Assembly (NCBI GenBank): GCA_014695345.1
Contig: JACJOC010000068.1
Location: forward strand, 1-64,000
Direction: 5' to 3'
DNA from: Cyanobacteria bacterium FACHB-471
GTDB lineage: Bacteria > Cyanobacteriota > Cyanobacteriia > Elainellales > Elainellaceae
DNA length: 64,000 nucleotides
Part shown: positions 35,973 to 45,015 of the stretch, piece after piece
Layout of the letters: each line of letters opens with the position of its first letter
Position numbering within the stretch: the stretch's first letter is position 1
The notes under the pieces: generated by a model
Databases searched by the model: none
Seen by the model: only the letters and a program-made list of their open reading frames with translations
Told to the model about the DNA's origin: nothing
Position numbers and translations under genes: made by a program

Positions 35973-36725
35973 TCACCACGGGACCGGACCGTCCTCGTCT
36001 GAGAACGTGCCCGTTGGACCATCCGCACCGAGGAGCGCGAGGCGGACGGCTTCACGTGCGCCCTGTTCGACGGTGCGCGTGCCCCGGAAGTCGTTAAGAT
36101 CGGTCGCGGTAAAGCCCGGACACGCAATGTTGACCTTGATGTTTGTATGCTCGAGTTCAATCGCGAAGGCGAGCGTGATCGCGTGCAAGGCCGTTTTCGA
36201 CGGGCTGTAGGCGAGGCCGAAAACATCGCGGTACGGGAAGCTCGGGTCCGAGTTCAACGACAGCGAGCCAGAAGAACTCCCCAGCTTGACGATGCGCCCC
36301 GCTGGGGCTTCCCGCAGGAGTGGCAGCATCGCCTGTGTGACGGCGATCACACCGAACACATTTGTCTCGAAGACCGCCCGCACATTGTCGAGCGACCCGG
36401 TGCTTGGGACGTTGTTCGTCAGAGCGTCGTAGAACGACGTACCCGGCTTCGATGCGTGCGAGATGCCCGCATTGTTCACGAGCACGTCGAGACGACCAAA
36501 CTCGTTCCGGACGCGCTCTGCGGCGGCGGCGATTGAGGCTTCGTCCGTAACGTCGAGCTGGAGGGCGCGGGCATCCGCCCCAACGCTCTTCGCGGACGCC
36601 TCCCCATGCTCGAGGGTGCGCGACCCGACAAGCACGGTGAAGCCATGTGCCGCGAGATCCTTCGCGATTTGAAGACCGATTCCTTTGTTGGCCCCAGTGA
36701 CCAGGGCGATGGGTTTGTCTTGCAT
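35973..36725 (-). CDS. SDR family oxidoreductase (carbonyl-reductase-like)
   Basis: A 250-residue intact classical SDR. Cofactor motif VTGANKGIGLQIAKDLAAHG (residues 9-28), GSRTLEHGEAS (favouring NADP), VLVNNAGISHAS, and catalytic SSSGSLS with YSPSKTA. It would reduce carbonyl compounds with NADPH. Base composition (GC-rich) differs from neighbouring cyanobacterial sequence, and the gene pairs with a divergent TetR gene at 36850; the two were probably acquired together. Two palindromic operators lie between them. Confidence 0.9.
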   Translation of the reverse strand: MQDKPIALVTGANKGIGLQIAKDLAAHGFTVLVGSRTLEHGEASAKSVGADARALQLDVTDEASIAAAAERVRNEFGRLDVLVNNAGISHASKPGTSFYDALTNNVPSTGSLDNVRAVFETNVFGVIAVTQAMLPLLREAPAGRIVKLGSSSGSLSLNSDPSFPYRDVFGLAYSPSKTALHAITLAFAIELEHTNIKVNIACPGFTATDLNDFRGTRTVEQGAREAVRLALLGADGPTGTFSDEDGPVPW

Positions 36726-36790
36726 AGTAATCTCCTTTTCTACATCGATGGGTGGTTTACGCTGCTATGCTGTGCTAAATTACCTTAATC

Positions 36791-36825
36791 GGAACGTTGT
36801 TCCACATAGCACGGAACAATGTTCC
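36791..36825. promoter_or_regulatory. Two TetR-type palindromic operators
   Basis: GGAACGTTGTTCC (36791-36803) and GGAACAATGTTCC (36813-36825): GGAAC-N3-GTTCC twice, centres 22 bp apart (two helical turns). They are placed between the SDR start (36725) and the TetR start (36850), the expected site for autoregulation and SDR repression. Confidence 0.8.
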
Positions 36826-36849
36826 GCTTTGTCAAGGGGGAGAGTGAAA

Positions 36850-37482
36850 ATGAGCAAGAAGGCGGACGGGAAAGGTGATGACCAGGGGCGCGAAGTCCGC
36901 TCCTCCCGTCCGTTGCGCGCCGACGCGCAACGGAATATGGACGCGTTGCTGGAAGCGGCGCTGGCGGTGTTCGCCACTTCGGGAGTGGACGCTCCTGTAC
37001 GGGAGATTGCTGCCAAGGCGGGGGTCGGCGTCGGCACTGTGTATCGCCGTTTTCCGCAGCGCTCTGACCTGATCGCAGCCGTCTTCCGTCACGAAGTCGA
37101 TGCGTGTGCTGATGCCGCATCAGTACTGGCGGCGGAATATGCGCCGGACGAGGCGCTAGCTCTTTGGATGCAGCGTTACGCGGACTTCATCGCGACCAAA
37201 CGCGGACTTGCAACAGCCTTGCACTCTGGAAACCCGGCATACAACACTTTGCCTACCTACTTCGATCAGCGACTCCGTCCCGCGCTACAAGCATTGCTTG
37301 ACGCAGCGGCTAGCGTGGGTGAGGTGCGTACTGATATTGAGCCAGACGACCTGTTGAGAGCGGTTGCGAGCCTGTGTATGTCGGCTCACGACGATCGAAC
37401 TGACTATGTGCGCCGCATGGTTGCTCTGCTCGTTGACGGGTTGCGATACACCACGAACCCATCGGTGAACATGCCTTCCTAG
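36850..37482 (+). CDS. TetR-family repressor
   Basis: A 210-residue regulator. Start at ATG 36850, with GGGGGAG 8-14 bp upstream. N-terminal HTH (LEAALAVFATSGVDAPVREI, AAKAGVGVGTVYRRFPQR) and an all-helical ligand domain (TetR_C_33-like: ALWMQRYADFIATKRGLATA, LPTYFDQRLRPALQALLDAA). Likely represses itself and the divergent SDR through the GGAAC-N3-GTTCC operators. GC-rich like its partner. Confidence 0.92.
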   Translation: MSKKADGKGDDQGREVRSSRPLRADAQRNMDALLEAALAVFATSGVDAPVREIAAKAGVGVGTVYRRFPQRSDLIAAVFRHEVDACADAASVLAAEYAPDEALALWMQRYADFIATKRGLATALHSGNPAYNTLPTYFDQRLRPALQALLDAAASVGEVRTDIEPDDLLRAVASLCMSAHDDRTDYVRRMVALLVDGLRYTTNPSVNMPS

Positions 37483-37671
37483 CGCGAGTCAGTTGGCTCG
37501 AATTCAGACACGGCAACGTGCGACGGGATGGAGCGCGATCGACTGATCAATAATTTGATTGATTTGATTGTTGGAGAGGGAGGGCAAGCGCATCGCACAA
37601 ATCTTGGCAGCACAACCTCCAATTGAAAGACGAAGGGCTAATAATAAAAGGCGGTGGCAGTTGACTTTTGA

Positions 37672-37714
37672 CAATACTCCGGACAGTTTTTTGAATAGTT
37701 CTACAAGGCTTTCT
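37672..37714 (+). repeat. Left end of MITE-like repeat
   Basis: CAATACTCCGGACAGTTTTT then TGAATAGTTCTACAAGGCT matches the left end of the element at 40481-40654. The rest is absent. It lies in the 465-bp spacer 37483-37947, which has no gene I can support otherwise. Confidence 0.6.
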
Positions 37715-37947
37715 ATGTTTATGTTTCAAGAACTGACGCTTGACAACATATTGTTGGTCGAGCCACTGGTTAAGTTCTTGGGTTCGAGGATGCGATCGCG
37801 AATGAATCTAAGTTTTGAGGAAGTGGTTTGAGTGGTTTCGTCACAACGGGCGACAGTAAGATCACCGTTAAATATGTCTAGTGAAGTCAAGTAAGCCGAA
37901 GTCGACGACAAGCAACATAAGATGTCTCCAATCAGTTAGATAAGCCG

Positions 37948-38850
37948 ATGATAAGCAACTTAATGAGCGCGATTGAACTTCAGCAACGATTGAATAAATC
38001 CCTGGTATCCTCCAGCCAATCACTTGGCTGGAATGGAGTTTTAGTTCAACAATATCAATATCCAAGTTCTTCCACCGTTTGTGAGATAGAGGTTCCAGCT
38101 TTATCGGATCATTGGCTCAACTTACCCCTGGGGAATCCTGCTCAATTGACTCAGAAGCGAGACGATCGCTTACATGAGTCAATTGTCCAAGAGGGTCACA
38201 GTATTTTTGTTCCAGCGGGACAACCAAGCTACTGGCGGAGTGAGGCAAGTGAGACTGATGAGACAATGCTACACATTCACTTGAATCCAGCACTGGTGAG
38301 GCAAGTTGCCCAAACCTCTGAGCTTGCTCAAATCGATCTTGTAAACTGCTTCTCTAAGCATGATTTGCGTCTCCATCAGATTGCGATGCTGCTTTTATCT
38401 GAACTCAGGTCAGATGGCATCATGGGTCAGCTTTATGTGGACTCATTAACCCAGGTGCTCATCATTCATCTGTTACGGCATTATTCCACCTCTACGCAGA
38501 ATATTGCACCTAAGCCCAGCGGTTTAACTACCAGTCAGTTACAGCAAGCGATCGATTATGTTCAGGCTCATCTCAATCAAGACTTATCACTGGTTGAAAT
38601 TGCAGCAGCGATTAACATTAGTCCGACCTATTTTTCCAGGTTGTTCAAACGCGCTACCGGAAGTTCTCCACATCAGTATGTGATTCAACAGCGGGTTGAA
38701 CGGGCAAAAGAACTGCTGAAGACGACAGATTTAGCGATCGCGAATATTGCTTTACAGGTCGGTTTTTCTAGTCAAAGTCATCTGACACAGCACTTCAAGC
38801 GTCTCACGGGTGTCACGCCAAAACAGATTTCTAAGATCACAAGAATCTGA
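37948..38850 (+). CDS. AraC-family regulator
   Basis: A 300-residue protein (start 37948 or the second Met at 37963). The N-terminal sensor half has LGWNGVLVQQYQYPSSSTVC, VPALSDHWL and FVPAGQPSYW. The C-terminal double HTH (LSLVEIAAAINISPTYFSRL; LAIANIALQVGFSSQSHLTQ) ends at the GVTPKQI motif. Same subfamily as 46551-47441 and the fragment at 1-330. It precedes the RidA genes and probably controls them (inference). Confidence 0.9.
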   Translation: MISNLMSAIELQQRLNKSLVSSSQSLGWNGVLVQQYQYPSSSTVCEIEVPALSDHWLNLPLGNPAQLTQKRDDRLHESIVQEGHSIFVPAGQPSYWRSEASETDETMLHIHLNPALVRQVAQTSELAQIDLVNCFSKHDLRLHQIAMLLLSELRSDGIMGQLYVDSLTQVLIIHLLRHYSTSTQNIAPKPSGLTTSQLQQAIDYVQAHLNQDLSLVEIAAAINISPTYFSRLFKRATGSSPHQYVIQQRVERAKELLKTTDLAIANIALQVGFSSQSHLTQHFKRLTGVTPKQISKITRI

Positions 38851-39080
38851 TAAACCAGGGTCAGATTCTAATAGAAGTTGCAGGCTAGAACTCTCTACAC
38901 TTGAGATAGAGAAAGGGGAATCAGAAGGTCGAGTCGCTACTGTTGTTTATGTCATGACTCAGCCCTTCATGCAGAATATTTTGATGCGAAGTGCTGGAAA
39001 TCCAACAACACAAACTGGAACAGTAACACGAGCAAGAAACTGATCAACCCTAAAGAACGATTTGATAGTAGAGAAACACA

Positions 39081-39479
39081 ATGGAAAAGCCTGAGTTTTT
39101 TGTCACCCCTGGTTATGGGGAACGCCAACTGAATGGAATGCATTATTCGCAAGCGGTAAAAATTGGAAATCGAGTAGAAACATCAGGACAAGGTGGCTGG
39201 AGTGATGATTGGAAATTTCCTGAATCGCTCGCGGACGAGATTGCTCAGGCGTTTCGGAACGTAGAACGAACCTTGGCGACTGCGGGTGCTAGTTGGGAGC
39301 ATGTTGTCCACGTCAATTCCTATCATGTAGGATTTCCTCCTGTAGCTAACGAGACGATGGTCAAGCTATTTCGTCATTACATGCCTAACCATGCCCCGAT
39401 TTGGACAGAGCTAGGTGTCGCGGCTCTCGGAGATCCAACGATGCGTGTTGAAATTCGCGTTATTGCAATTGTTCCGTAA
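39081..39479 (+). CDS. RidA/YjgF/YER057c-family protein
   Basis: A 132-residue Rid protein: VKIGNRVETSGQGGW, AQAFRNVERTLATAGASWEH, VVHVNSYHVGF, MPNHAPIWTELGVAALGDPT, MRVEIRVIAIVP. The family forms trimers; RidA itself hydrolyses reactive enamine/imine intermediates through an Arg in the last strand, here MRVEIRV, and the Rid7-like branch varies. Just upstream (39010-39050) lies a decayed copy of the start of the next RidA gene. Likely in one unit with the neighbouring RidA relic and NTF2 gene. Confidence 0.88.
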   Translation: MEKPEFFVTPGYGERQLNGMHYSQAVKIGNRVETSGQGGWSDDWKFPESLADEIAQAFRNVERTLATAGASWEHVVHVNSYHVGFPPVANETMVKLFRHYMPNHAPIWTELGVAALGDPTMRVEIRVIAIVP

Positions 39480-39541
39480 GTTTCGCACTTCACAGCGCTG
39501 TGAAGTGCTGAAAATTCAACAACACAAACTGGAGGAATAAC

Positions 39542-39940
39542 ATGAGCAAGAAACTGATCAACCCTAAAGAACTATTTGATAGTTCTGTATCTGGCTACTC
39601 TCAAGCCGTTATTGACACAGAAACAGGACTACTCTTCATCTCTGGACAAGTGGGCTAGAACCAACAATATGAGGTCACAGAGAAATCTGTCGAAGGACAA
39701 ACGAGGAGGGCGCTTAGCAATCTTAAAGTCGCACTAGAGGCTGCTGGATCGTCAGTTGATCAGCTATTGCATGTTCGCGCTTACGTTCGTGGAGAACTCA
39801 GCGAACACATGAGTACTATTGCCCCTATTTTTTCTGAGTTTTTAGGCGAATCTCGTCCTGCCCTGACTGGCATTGGAGTCGCTTCTCTAGCATCACCAGA
39901 AATTCTAGTTGAGATTGAGGCAGTAGCAAGGGTTAAATAG
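39542..39940 (+). pseudogene. Second RidA gene with Trp-to-TAG stop
   Basis: ATG 39542 reads MSKKLINPKELFDSSVSGYS, VIDTETGLLFISGQVG, then TAG (39657-39659), then in the same frame NQQYEVTEKSVEGQTRRALS, LKVALEAAGSSVDQLLHVRA, LGESRPALTGIGVASLASPE, VEIEAVARVK. The only defect is a stop where Rid proteins have Trp (GQVGW). GGAGG precedes the start. 5' sequence is duplicated upstream of the first RidA gene. Confidence 0.88.
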
Positions 39941-40038
39941 CCGAAGAATGAGAGCCATCCTCAACCTTGAATAGAAAACCGACGAGTTTCTCAACATCCT
40001 ACAGTTTTTGTCCGATGCTTAACTAACTAACACAAGAT

Positions 40039-40476
40039 ATGGAACAAAATCCGATCGCTCAAGTTTTTGCGACTCATCTCGCATTAATTGGAACGGATGT
40101 TCAAGCGTGGTCTGATCTCTTAGCTGAAGATGCAATCCTAGAATTTCCCTATGCTTCTGCTCTGGGTTTACCGAGCCGATTAGAAGGCAAAACTGCGATC
40201 TATAACCACATGAAGAACGCAGTCACACAATTGCAAAACTGGGTCTTTACAGATGTTCGTGAATATCAGACGCTGACTCCAAATGTTCTATTCGCTGAAT
40301 TTCATGGAGAAGCTGTGTTTGTGGCGACGGGCCAGCCCTATCAGCAAGACTATGTGGTGCGACTAGAAACAAAGAATGGAAAGATTACTCACTACCGCGA
40401 ATACTGGAATCCGGTTCCGATACTTGAAATAGCGGGCAGCAGCGGAACTGCTTTCCCATTGAATCCAAACTCATAG
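40039..40476 (+). CDS. NTF2-fold protein (SnoaL/PhzA-B-like)
   Basis: A 145-residue single-domain protein: LIGTDVQAWSDLLAEDAILE, FPYASALGLPSRLEGKTAIY, ADVREYQTLTPNVLFAEFHG-type core, YVVRLETKNGKITHYREYWN PVPIL. The layout is that of PhzA/B-like nuclear-transport-factor-2 proteins. A catalytic role is possible but unproven. Downstream of AraC and Rid genes; followed within 5 bp by a MITE-like element. Confidence 0.82.
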   Translation: MEQNPIAQVFATHLALIGTDVQAWSDLLAEDAILEFPYASALGLPSRLEGKTAIYNHMKNAVTQLQNWVFTDVREYQTLTPNVLFAEFHGEAVFVATGQPYQQDYVVRLETKNGKITHYREYWNPVPILEIAGSSGTAFPLNPNS

Positions 40477-40480
40477 AGAG

Positions 40481-40654
40481 CAATACGCCGGACAGTTTTT
40501 TGAACAGCTTCACAAGGCTCTCAGAGCTTGCGACTTAGGGGCAGAGCCATTTTTTCAAAGCTAGCTCTGCCCTTAAGTTTGGAAAAAAGACCCAGTCTAC
40601 GATTAAATCTGAGCTTGAGCCTCAAAACCTGCTCAAATTTCGTCCAAAGTATTG
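40481..40654 (+). mobile_element. 174-bp MITE-like element
   Basis: Imperfect ~26-bp terminal inverted repeats: left CAATACGCCGGACAGTTTTT, right (read inward) CAATACTTTGGACGAAATTT. The inside contains an inverted GGGCAGAGC/GCTCTGCCC pair. Related partial copies are at 37672-37714 (left end) and 41346-41456 (right part). No coding capacity. Confidence 0.7.
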
Positions 40655-40801
40655 TCAATTCATAGGAATTTTACACTTTAAAGATGTGCCAACTTTGAGA
40701 AAACCCCTTCCTAATCTTGCTACGCAATCTGCTGATCCGGGCTGATACCAACTTGGTTTAAGCCTGCGCAATTTATAGAAGATTGAGATAAGGCAAATCA
40801 G

Positions 40802-41245
40802 TTACATTGGCATATCAAACTGTTCTGGGAAGGGATCGCTGACGAGTTGACTATATCCAGTGGAGCCGTAAGATGTTGGCGCTTCTGCTGAATAGCGGTA
40901 CTGAAACGATGGAGGCAGTGGGAACCAAGATAGATAATTGAACGTTAGGCTGTATGAGCAGCCGTCACCCAAAGTTTGACCTTGTGCAGTTGTAGAACCC
41001 ATTTCTCCTATAACAATAGGTCCTGCCATTCTGGTAACGCTCCATACTTCTGCCCTCACTTCAAATTGGTCACAGGACACAGATTTGGAATCAGCGATCG
41101 ACGTTGTTAGCTCTCCTTGAACGGTGTGTGAATGAGTTGTAGCTAGAGCTGCAATTGCGCCCGTAACACCTAAAGCGACGACTCCAACGAAGAACAAATT
41201 ACGGGGTCTCGAAAACATCGAATTGACACTCCTTCCATAGTTCAA
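40802..41245 (-). CDS. Secreted hypothetical protein
   Basis: A 147-residue protein of unknown family. N-terminal positively charged stretch and a membrane/signal segment (about 17-36, LFFVGVVALGVTGAIAALAT). The mature part is beta-rich with two cysteines (SVSCDQFEVRAEVWSVTRMA and LGDGCSYSLTFNYLSWFP) that could pair in the periplasm. Start may be Met-10. Sits alone between two copies of the MITE-like repeat. Confidence 0.55.
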   Translation of the reverse strand: MNYGRSVNSMFSRPRNLFFVGVVALGVTGAIAALATTHSHTVQGELTTSIADSKSVSCDQFEVRAEVWSVTRMAGPIVIGEMGSTTAQGQTLGDGCSYSLTFNYLSWFPLPPSFQYRYSAEAPTSYGSTGYSQLVSDPFPEQFDMPM

Positions 41246-41345
41246 TCAAACTTCTTAGTTTTTGGAGACGATGTAAGTCTTGGTGATGTTCCAGAAGTGG
41301 AGTTTAGTGATGCAAAAAAGTGAATTGAAACTCAAGACCGGAATA

Positions 41346-41456
41346 AAGCCATTTTTTCAAAGTTAGCCCTGCCCCAAGTTTGAAAAAAAAGATCCACTCC
41401 ACGATTAAATCAGAGGTTGAGCTTCAAAACCTGCTCAAATTCTGTCCGAAGTATTG
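41346..41456 (+). repeat. Right part of MITE-like repeat
   Basis: AAGCCATTTTTTCAAAGTTA ... CTCAAATTCTGTCCGAAGTATTG-type end matches the right two thirds of 40481-40654. The left inverted-repeat end is missing. Its right end stands 14 bp before the start of the NmrA-like gene, so it may supply part of that promoter region. Confidence 0.6.
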
Positions 41457-41469
41457 AGAGAGAACAAAA

Positions 41470-42369
41470 GTGAAAATTGTAATTGCAGCCGCATCTGGCA
41501 ACATTGGACGACGCACCGCCGAAAAAGTCATCCAGGCAGGAGCTGAAACGATTCTCTTAGCCCGACATCCAGAGAAGTTGGCAGATCTCGTTGCTCAAGG
41601 TGCGATCGTTCAGCCCATTAGCAGCGATGATGCTCAAGGATTGATAGAGACTACTCAACAAGCAGATGCTTTGTTTTGGCTAACACCACCGAAGCTTGAT
41701 GTGCCTAACTTGAAGGATTGGTATCTTCAAACTGCAAAGGCGGGTGTGAACGCTGTATCCGCAAATAGCATTCCGCGAGTTGTGAACATTTCGAGCATTG
41801 GTGCGGGCGCAAAACTGAACTTGGGCACAGTTTCATTTGGTGGAGATGTTGAATCGATCTTCAATGAAACTGCTGCCAATGTAGTTCATCTACGTCCTGG
41901 CTATTTTATGGAGAATTTCCTGGCGCAAATCGAGACGATCCAAAGCGATCGCACGGTTCGATTTCCTTATCCGAGTGATCATGATATTCCCTGGATTAGC
42001 ACTGACGATATCGGAGATGTGGCAGCACACTATCTCCTGGATCAGCGTTGGGCAGGTCAGTGGACTCGTAATTTAATGGGAGCCGAAAACCTAACATTGC
42101 TTGAAACATCTGCTATCTTGTCACGAGTGTTGAGCTATTCGATTGAATATGCTCAAGTCGGTATCGAATCGCTCCAGCAGCAGTTTGCCGCCATGGGAGC
42201 GACTGCTGAGGTTCAGCGCGAAATGAGTGATCTATTCCGTGCGCTTGGCGATCCGGATGGAGTTTATGCCACAGCACGAACCCCGGAGGCAAAAACACCC
42301 ACAACATTTGAGCAGTTTGTTAGAAACAAGATCCTTCCGAATCTTTTAAGCGGCGTTGCTGAAGAGTAA
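41470..42369 (+). CDS. NmrA-like NAD(P)-binding protein
   Basis: A 299-residue atypical SDR starting at GTG 41470: KIVIAAASGNIGRRTAEKVI (a GxxGxxG-type dinucleotide loop), LLARHPEKLADLVAQGAIVQ, DALFWLTPPKLDVPNLKDWY, VVNISSIGAGAK, VHLRPGYFMENFLAQIETIQ, WISTDDIGDVAAHYLLDQRW. This is the NmrA/TMR branch; some members are redox sensors, others NADPH quinone reductases (QorB). Monocistronic by position. Confidence 0.85.
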   Translation: MKIVIAAASGNIGRRTAEKVIQAGAETILLARHPEKLADLVAQGAIVQPISSDDAQGLIETTQQADALFWLTPPKLDVPNLKDWYLQTAKAGVNAVSANSIPRVVNISSIGAGAKLNLGTVSFGGDVESIFNETAANVVHLRPGYFMENFLAQIETIQSDRTVRFPYPSDHDIPWISTDDIGDVAAHYLLDQRWAGQWTRNLMGAENLTLLETSAILSRVLSYSIEYAQVGIESLQQQFAAMGATAEVQREMSDLFRALGDPDGVYATARTPEAKTPTTFEQFVRNKILPNLLSGVAEE

Positions 42370-42505
42370 TGATTTCTCCACGAAGGAATCTGCTTTTGAG
42401 ATAGCTAAACCATTACCAAATCAGCAACGCCTTTTAAGCTTTTCAAGCAAGGCAACGCCTTTAAGTAAGCATAGCTAACGCTGAAGGATTGAAGTTTACA
42501 GCTTT

Positions 42506-43429
42506 CTACCGAAGTGCGACCTCGCTGCCGTTCGCTTGAATTGCAGCGAGAAGCGCGGGTCTTCCAGCGCCCGCAAGCCACTCGTCCATTGTGAGCAGTT
42601 CAGGGAAGTCTGCTCGAAGCGAAGCGATGTCTGCATTGCCCGCTAGCCGCCCTTGATCGACCAGCTTAGCGAGTCCACCGAGGAACGCATTCTGCTCAAG
42701 CAGGCTGTCTGAAAAGCGGTGATAGGTGATGGGACGCTCCGCTGTCCGACTGAATTTCTCGGCGAGTTCAGTCCCCGTCACCGTATCGCCAGCTATCTCG
42801 ATCGTCTGTGATCCAAACTTCGCAGGATCGGCGAAAATTCCAGCAACGATCTTGCCAATGTCCTTAACCGCAATGAATTGCATCGGTTGGTTGGGTCGCA
42901 TGAAGAACGAGAACTCACCTTGATCGAGACCCATGCCGGGTAGCGTCAAGATTTCCATGAACGCGCTCGGACGAACAATGGTGCTTAGGATGTTCAGACT
43001 ACGAATGTACTTCTCGATCTCACTTTTGGTATCAAAATGCCCAATTTCAGTTTTGGTCGCACCTACGGCGTTTGCAGAACTGTAAACGAGATGATGAACG
43101 CCGTTCGCGATTGCGGTTTCTGCGATCGTTTTTCCATATCGAATCTCAGCTTCATCAGTCACACCAGAGGCTGCGCCTTGTCCTGAGCTAGGCTGAACGC
43201 TGAACACACCATAGATGCCTATCATTGCAGCCTGAATCGACTGCCTGTCTGTTAGATCACCGTGAACTAGCTCAATTCCTTGGGCGGCGATCGCCTTGGC
43301 CTTATCGCTATTTGGATCACGAACCAGCGCCTTGACTCGCCAACCTTTCGCTTGCAAGGCAGTTGCCACCGAGCCGCCCTGCTGACCTGTCGCGCCGAAA
43401 ACGAGGACGGTTCTGTCTTGAGACATCAT
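42506..43429 (-). CDS. NmrA/HSCARG-like NAD(P)-binding protein
   Basis: A 307-residue protein: VLVFGATGQQGGSVATALQA, ALVRDPNSDKAKAIAAQGIE, LVHGDLTDRQSIQAAMIGIY, VFSVQPSSGQG, HLVYSSANAVGA, STIVRPSAFMEIL, MQFIAVKDIGKIVAGIF. This is the HSCARG-type NADPH-sensing/reductase subgroup. Divergent from the HxlR-family regulator at 43536 (106-bp spacer), a common pairing in which the regulator controls the reductase in response to electrophiles. Confidence 0.87.
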   Translation of the reverse strand: MMSQDRTVLVFGATGQQGGSVATALQAKGWRVKALVRDPNSDKAKAIAAQGIELVHGDLTDRQSIQAAMIGIYGVFSVQPSSGQGAASGVTDEAEIRYGKTIAETAIANGVHHLVYSSANAVGATKTEIGHFDTKSEIEKYIRSLNILSTIVRPSAFMEILTLPGMGLDQGEFSFFMRPNQPMQFIAVKDIGKIVAGIFADPAKFGSQTIEIAGDTVTGTELAEKFSRTAERPITYHRFSDSLLEQNAFLGGLAKLVDQGRLAGNADIASLRADFPELLTMDEWLAGAGRPALLAAIQANGSEVALR

Positions 43430-43535
43430 ATTGTAAATTTCTAGTTAATAACAGTTGATTCACCGAACTATACTAGGATTGAAAATTCCATACAAGACGG
43501 CACAAAAATGTGCATCAGTTACATGGAGATAACCA

Positions 43536-43949
43536 TTGTCACAGAACATTTATGGTCGGCCTTACACTGTAACGGCTCGCGGTCCAGTTTTGACGCCCTG
43601 TGCACCGCACGACGTTCTAGCACGCCTTGGTGACAAATGGACAATTCTCATTGTGTCCCTTCTGTCGCTTGCTCCAGAAAATCGGTTGCGTTTCTCTGAG
43701 ATTAAAAATGGCATCACCGGAATCTCTCAAAGGATGCTAACGCTGACGCTTCGCAATCTGGAACGCGATGGGCTACTTGTCCGGCACTATTTTCCCGAAG
43801 TTCCGCCACGTGTTGAATATGAACTGAGCACGATGGGTAAAAGCATGTTGCCAGCGCTGGAAGGTTTTACCAATTGGATCAGGTCGAATTGGACAGCAAT
43901 CGAGGCGGCTCGGCAGAACTTCGATTCTCGTGAGCAAGATCGCGATTGA
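43536..43949 (+). CDS. HxlR-family transcription regulator
   Basis: A 137-residue winged-helix protein. A TTG start at 43536 is supported by TGGAGAT 7 bp upstream; an ATG at 43524 is out of frame. It has CAPHDVLARLGDKWTILIVS, in which the HxlR signature Cys lies before the winged helix, then LRFSEIKNGITGISQRMLTL TLRNLERDGLL and the beta-wing (PPRVEYELSTMGKSM). The N-terminal Cys is used for redox or aldehyde sensing in relatives such as YodB and HxlR. Likely controls the divergent NmrA-like gene. Confidence 0.9.
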   Translation: MSQNIYGRPYTVTARGPVLTPCAPHDVLARLGDKWTILIVSLLSLAPENRLRFSEIKNGITGISQRMLTLTLRNLERDGLLVRHYFPEVPPRVEYELSTMGKSMLPALEGFTNWIRSNWTAIEAARQNFDSREQDRD

Positions 43950-44037
43950 GAACGAAACGCTGGTGGGTTAGGTTCATTAGATTTGCTTGAAATCTCTCAG
44001 TGTTTCAGTCAAAACTCTCTGTTTGACGATCATTAGC

Positions 44038-44823
44038 TTATCCCACTGAGAGTAACCGATCGATATCCTGAATGGGTGGCGCACCAAACAGGCGAGCATA
44101 TTCTCGACTGAACTGAGATGGACTTTCATAGCCGACTCGATCAGCAGCCATAATCGCATTGTAATTTTCCGCCAGCATCAGCCGAAGAGCTTCTAGGAGT
44201 CGGATCTGCTTTTGATATTGCAGCGGACTCACTGAGGTTACTTGCTTAAAGTGGTGATGGAAAGAGGAAGGCGACATGCTAGCCTGCTCAGCGAGAGCGG
44301 CAACGCACAATGGTTTAGCAAAATCTACCTTGATGCTTTGAATGACTGCTGCGATCCGCTGCATGTTGCTGCCGGATGTCGCAATCTGACGAACGGCTTC
44401 ACTTTGTTCGCCGATTAACAAGCGGTAGTGAATTTCGCGAATCATCATTGGAGCCAGAATTGGAATATCTTCAGGAGTATCCAATAACTGGATCAATCGC
44501 AGGGCACAATCGAGCAATGATAGATTGGCGGTGCTGACGAAAAAGCCTCGGACTGAAGTTTCTTTTTTATCCGCGATCGCAGTCGTTTGGAGAGCAATAA
44601 TCTCACAGAGTTCGTGCGGATCAAGATCCAGTTTCAATCCTAAATAGGGGCGATCGGGGGTTGCTTCGATAATAAATCCGCTAATCGGCTGATCGACTGA
44701 AATGACCAGATATTGCGCTGCACCATAGCGATAGACTTCCTCACCCAGAGCTGCGCCCTTCTTGCCCTGAACCACGATTGCCAGCATCGGGGTGCTGACT
44801 CCATGCAGCATCGCCCCAATCAA
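44038..44823 (-). CDS. AraC_N-type regulator, N-terminus uncertain
   Basis: At least 261 residues. AraC_N sensor (MLAIVVQGKKGAALGEEVYR, YLVISVDQPISGFIIEATPD, RPYLGLKLDLDPHELCEI) and double HTH (LCVAALAEQASMSPSSFHHH; IMAADRVGYESPSQFSREYA). In the same frame upstream (to about 44935) lie CQELAALINRHTAGKGDGFH and LGFSRESLIG, the normal domain start, but no ATG/GTG is present there. The first usable codon is TTG 44823. So the true start has been damaged or is non-canonical. Divergent from an SDR stub across conserved element C. Confidence 0.8.
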   Translation of the reverse strand: MIGAMLHGVSTPMLAIVVQGKKGAALGEEVYRYGAAQYLVISVDQPISGFIIEATPDRPYLGLKLDLDPHELCEIIALQTTAIADKKETSVRGFFVSTANLSLLDCALRLIQLLDTPEDIPILAPMMIREIHYRLLIGEQSEAVRQIATSGSNMQRIAAVIQSIKVDFAKPLCVAALAEQASMSPSSFHHHFKQVTSVSPLQYQKQIRLLEALRLMLAENYNAIMAADRVGYESPSQFSREYARLFGAPPIQDIDRLLSVG

Positions 44824-45015
44824 AGACTCGCGGCTAAATCCCAGCGGCGCGATACTCGTTTGATGAAACCCATCACCCTTACCAGCGGTGTGACGGTTAA
44901 TCAGGGCGGCGAGTTCTTGACATGATCGGTGATGAGTTCGTCTGTCACTGTTTTTGGAGCTTATCTTCTTTGCGAATTATAGAACACTTCTATTCAGCCC
45001 CAAGATTGCAATCTA

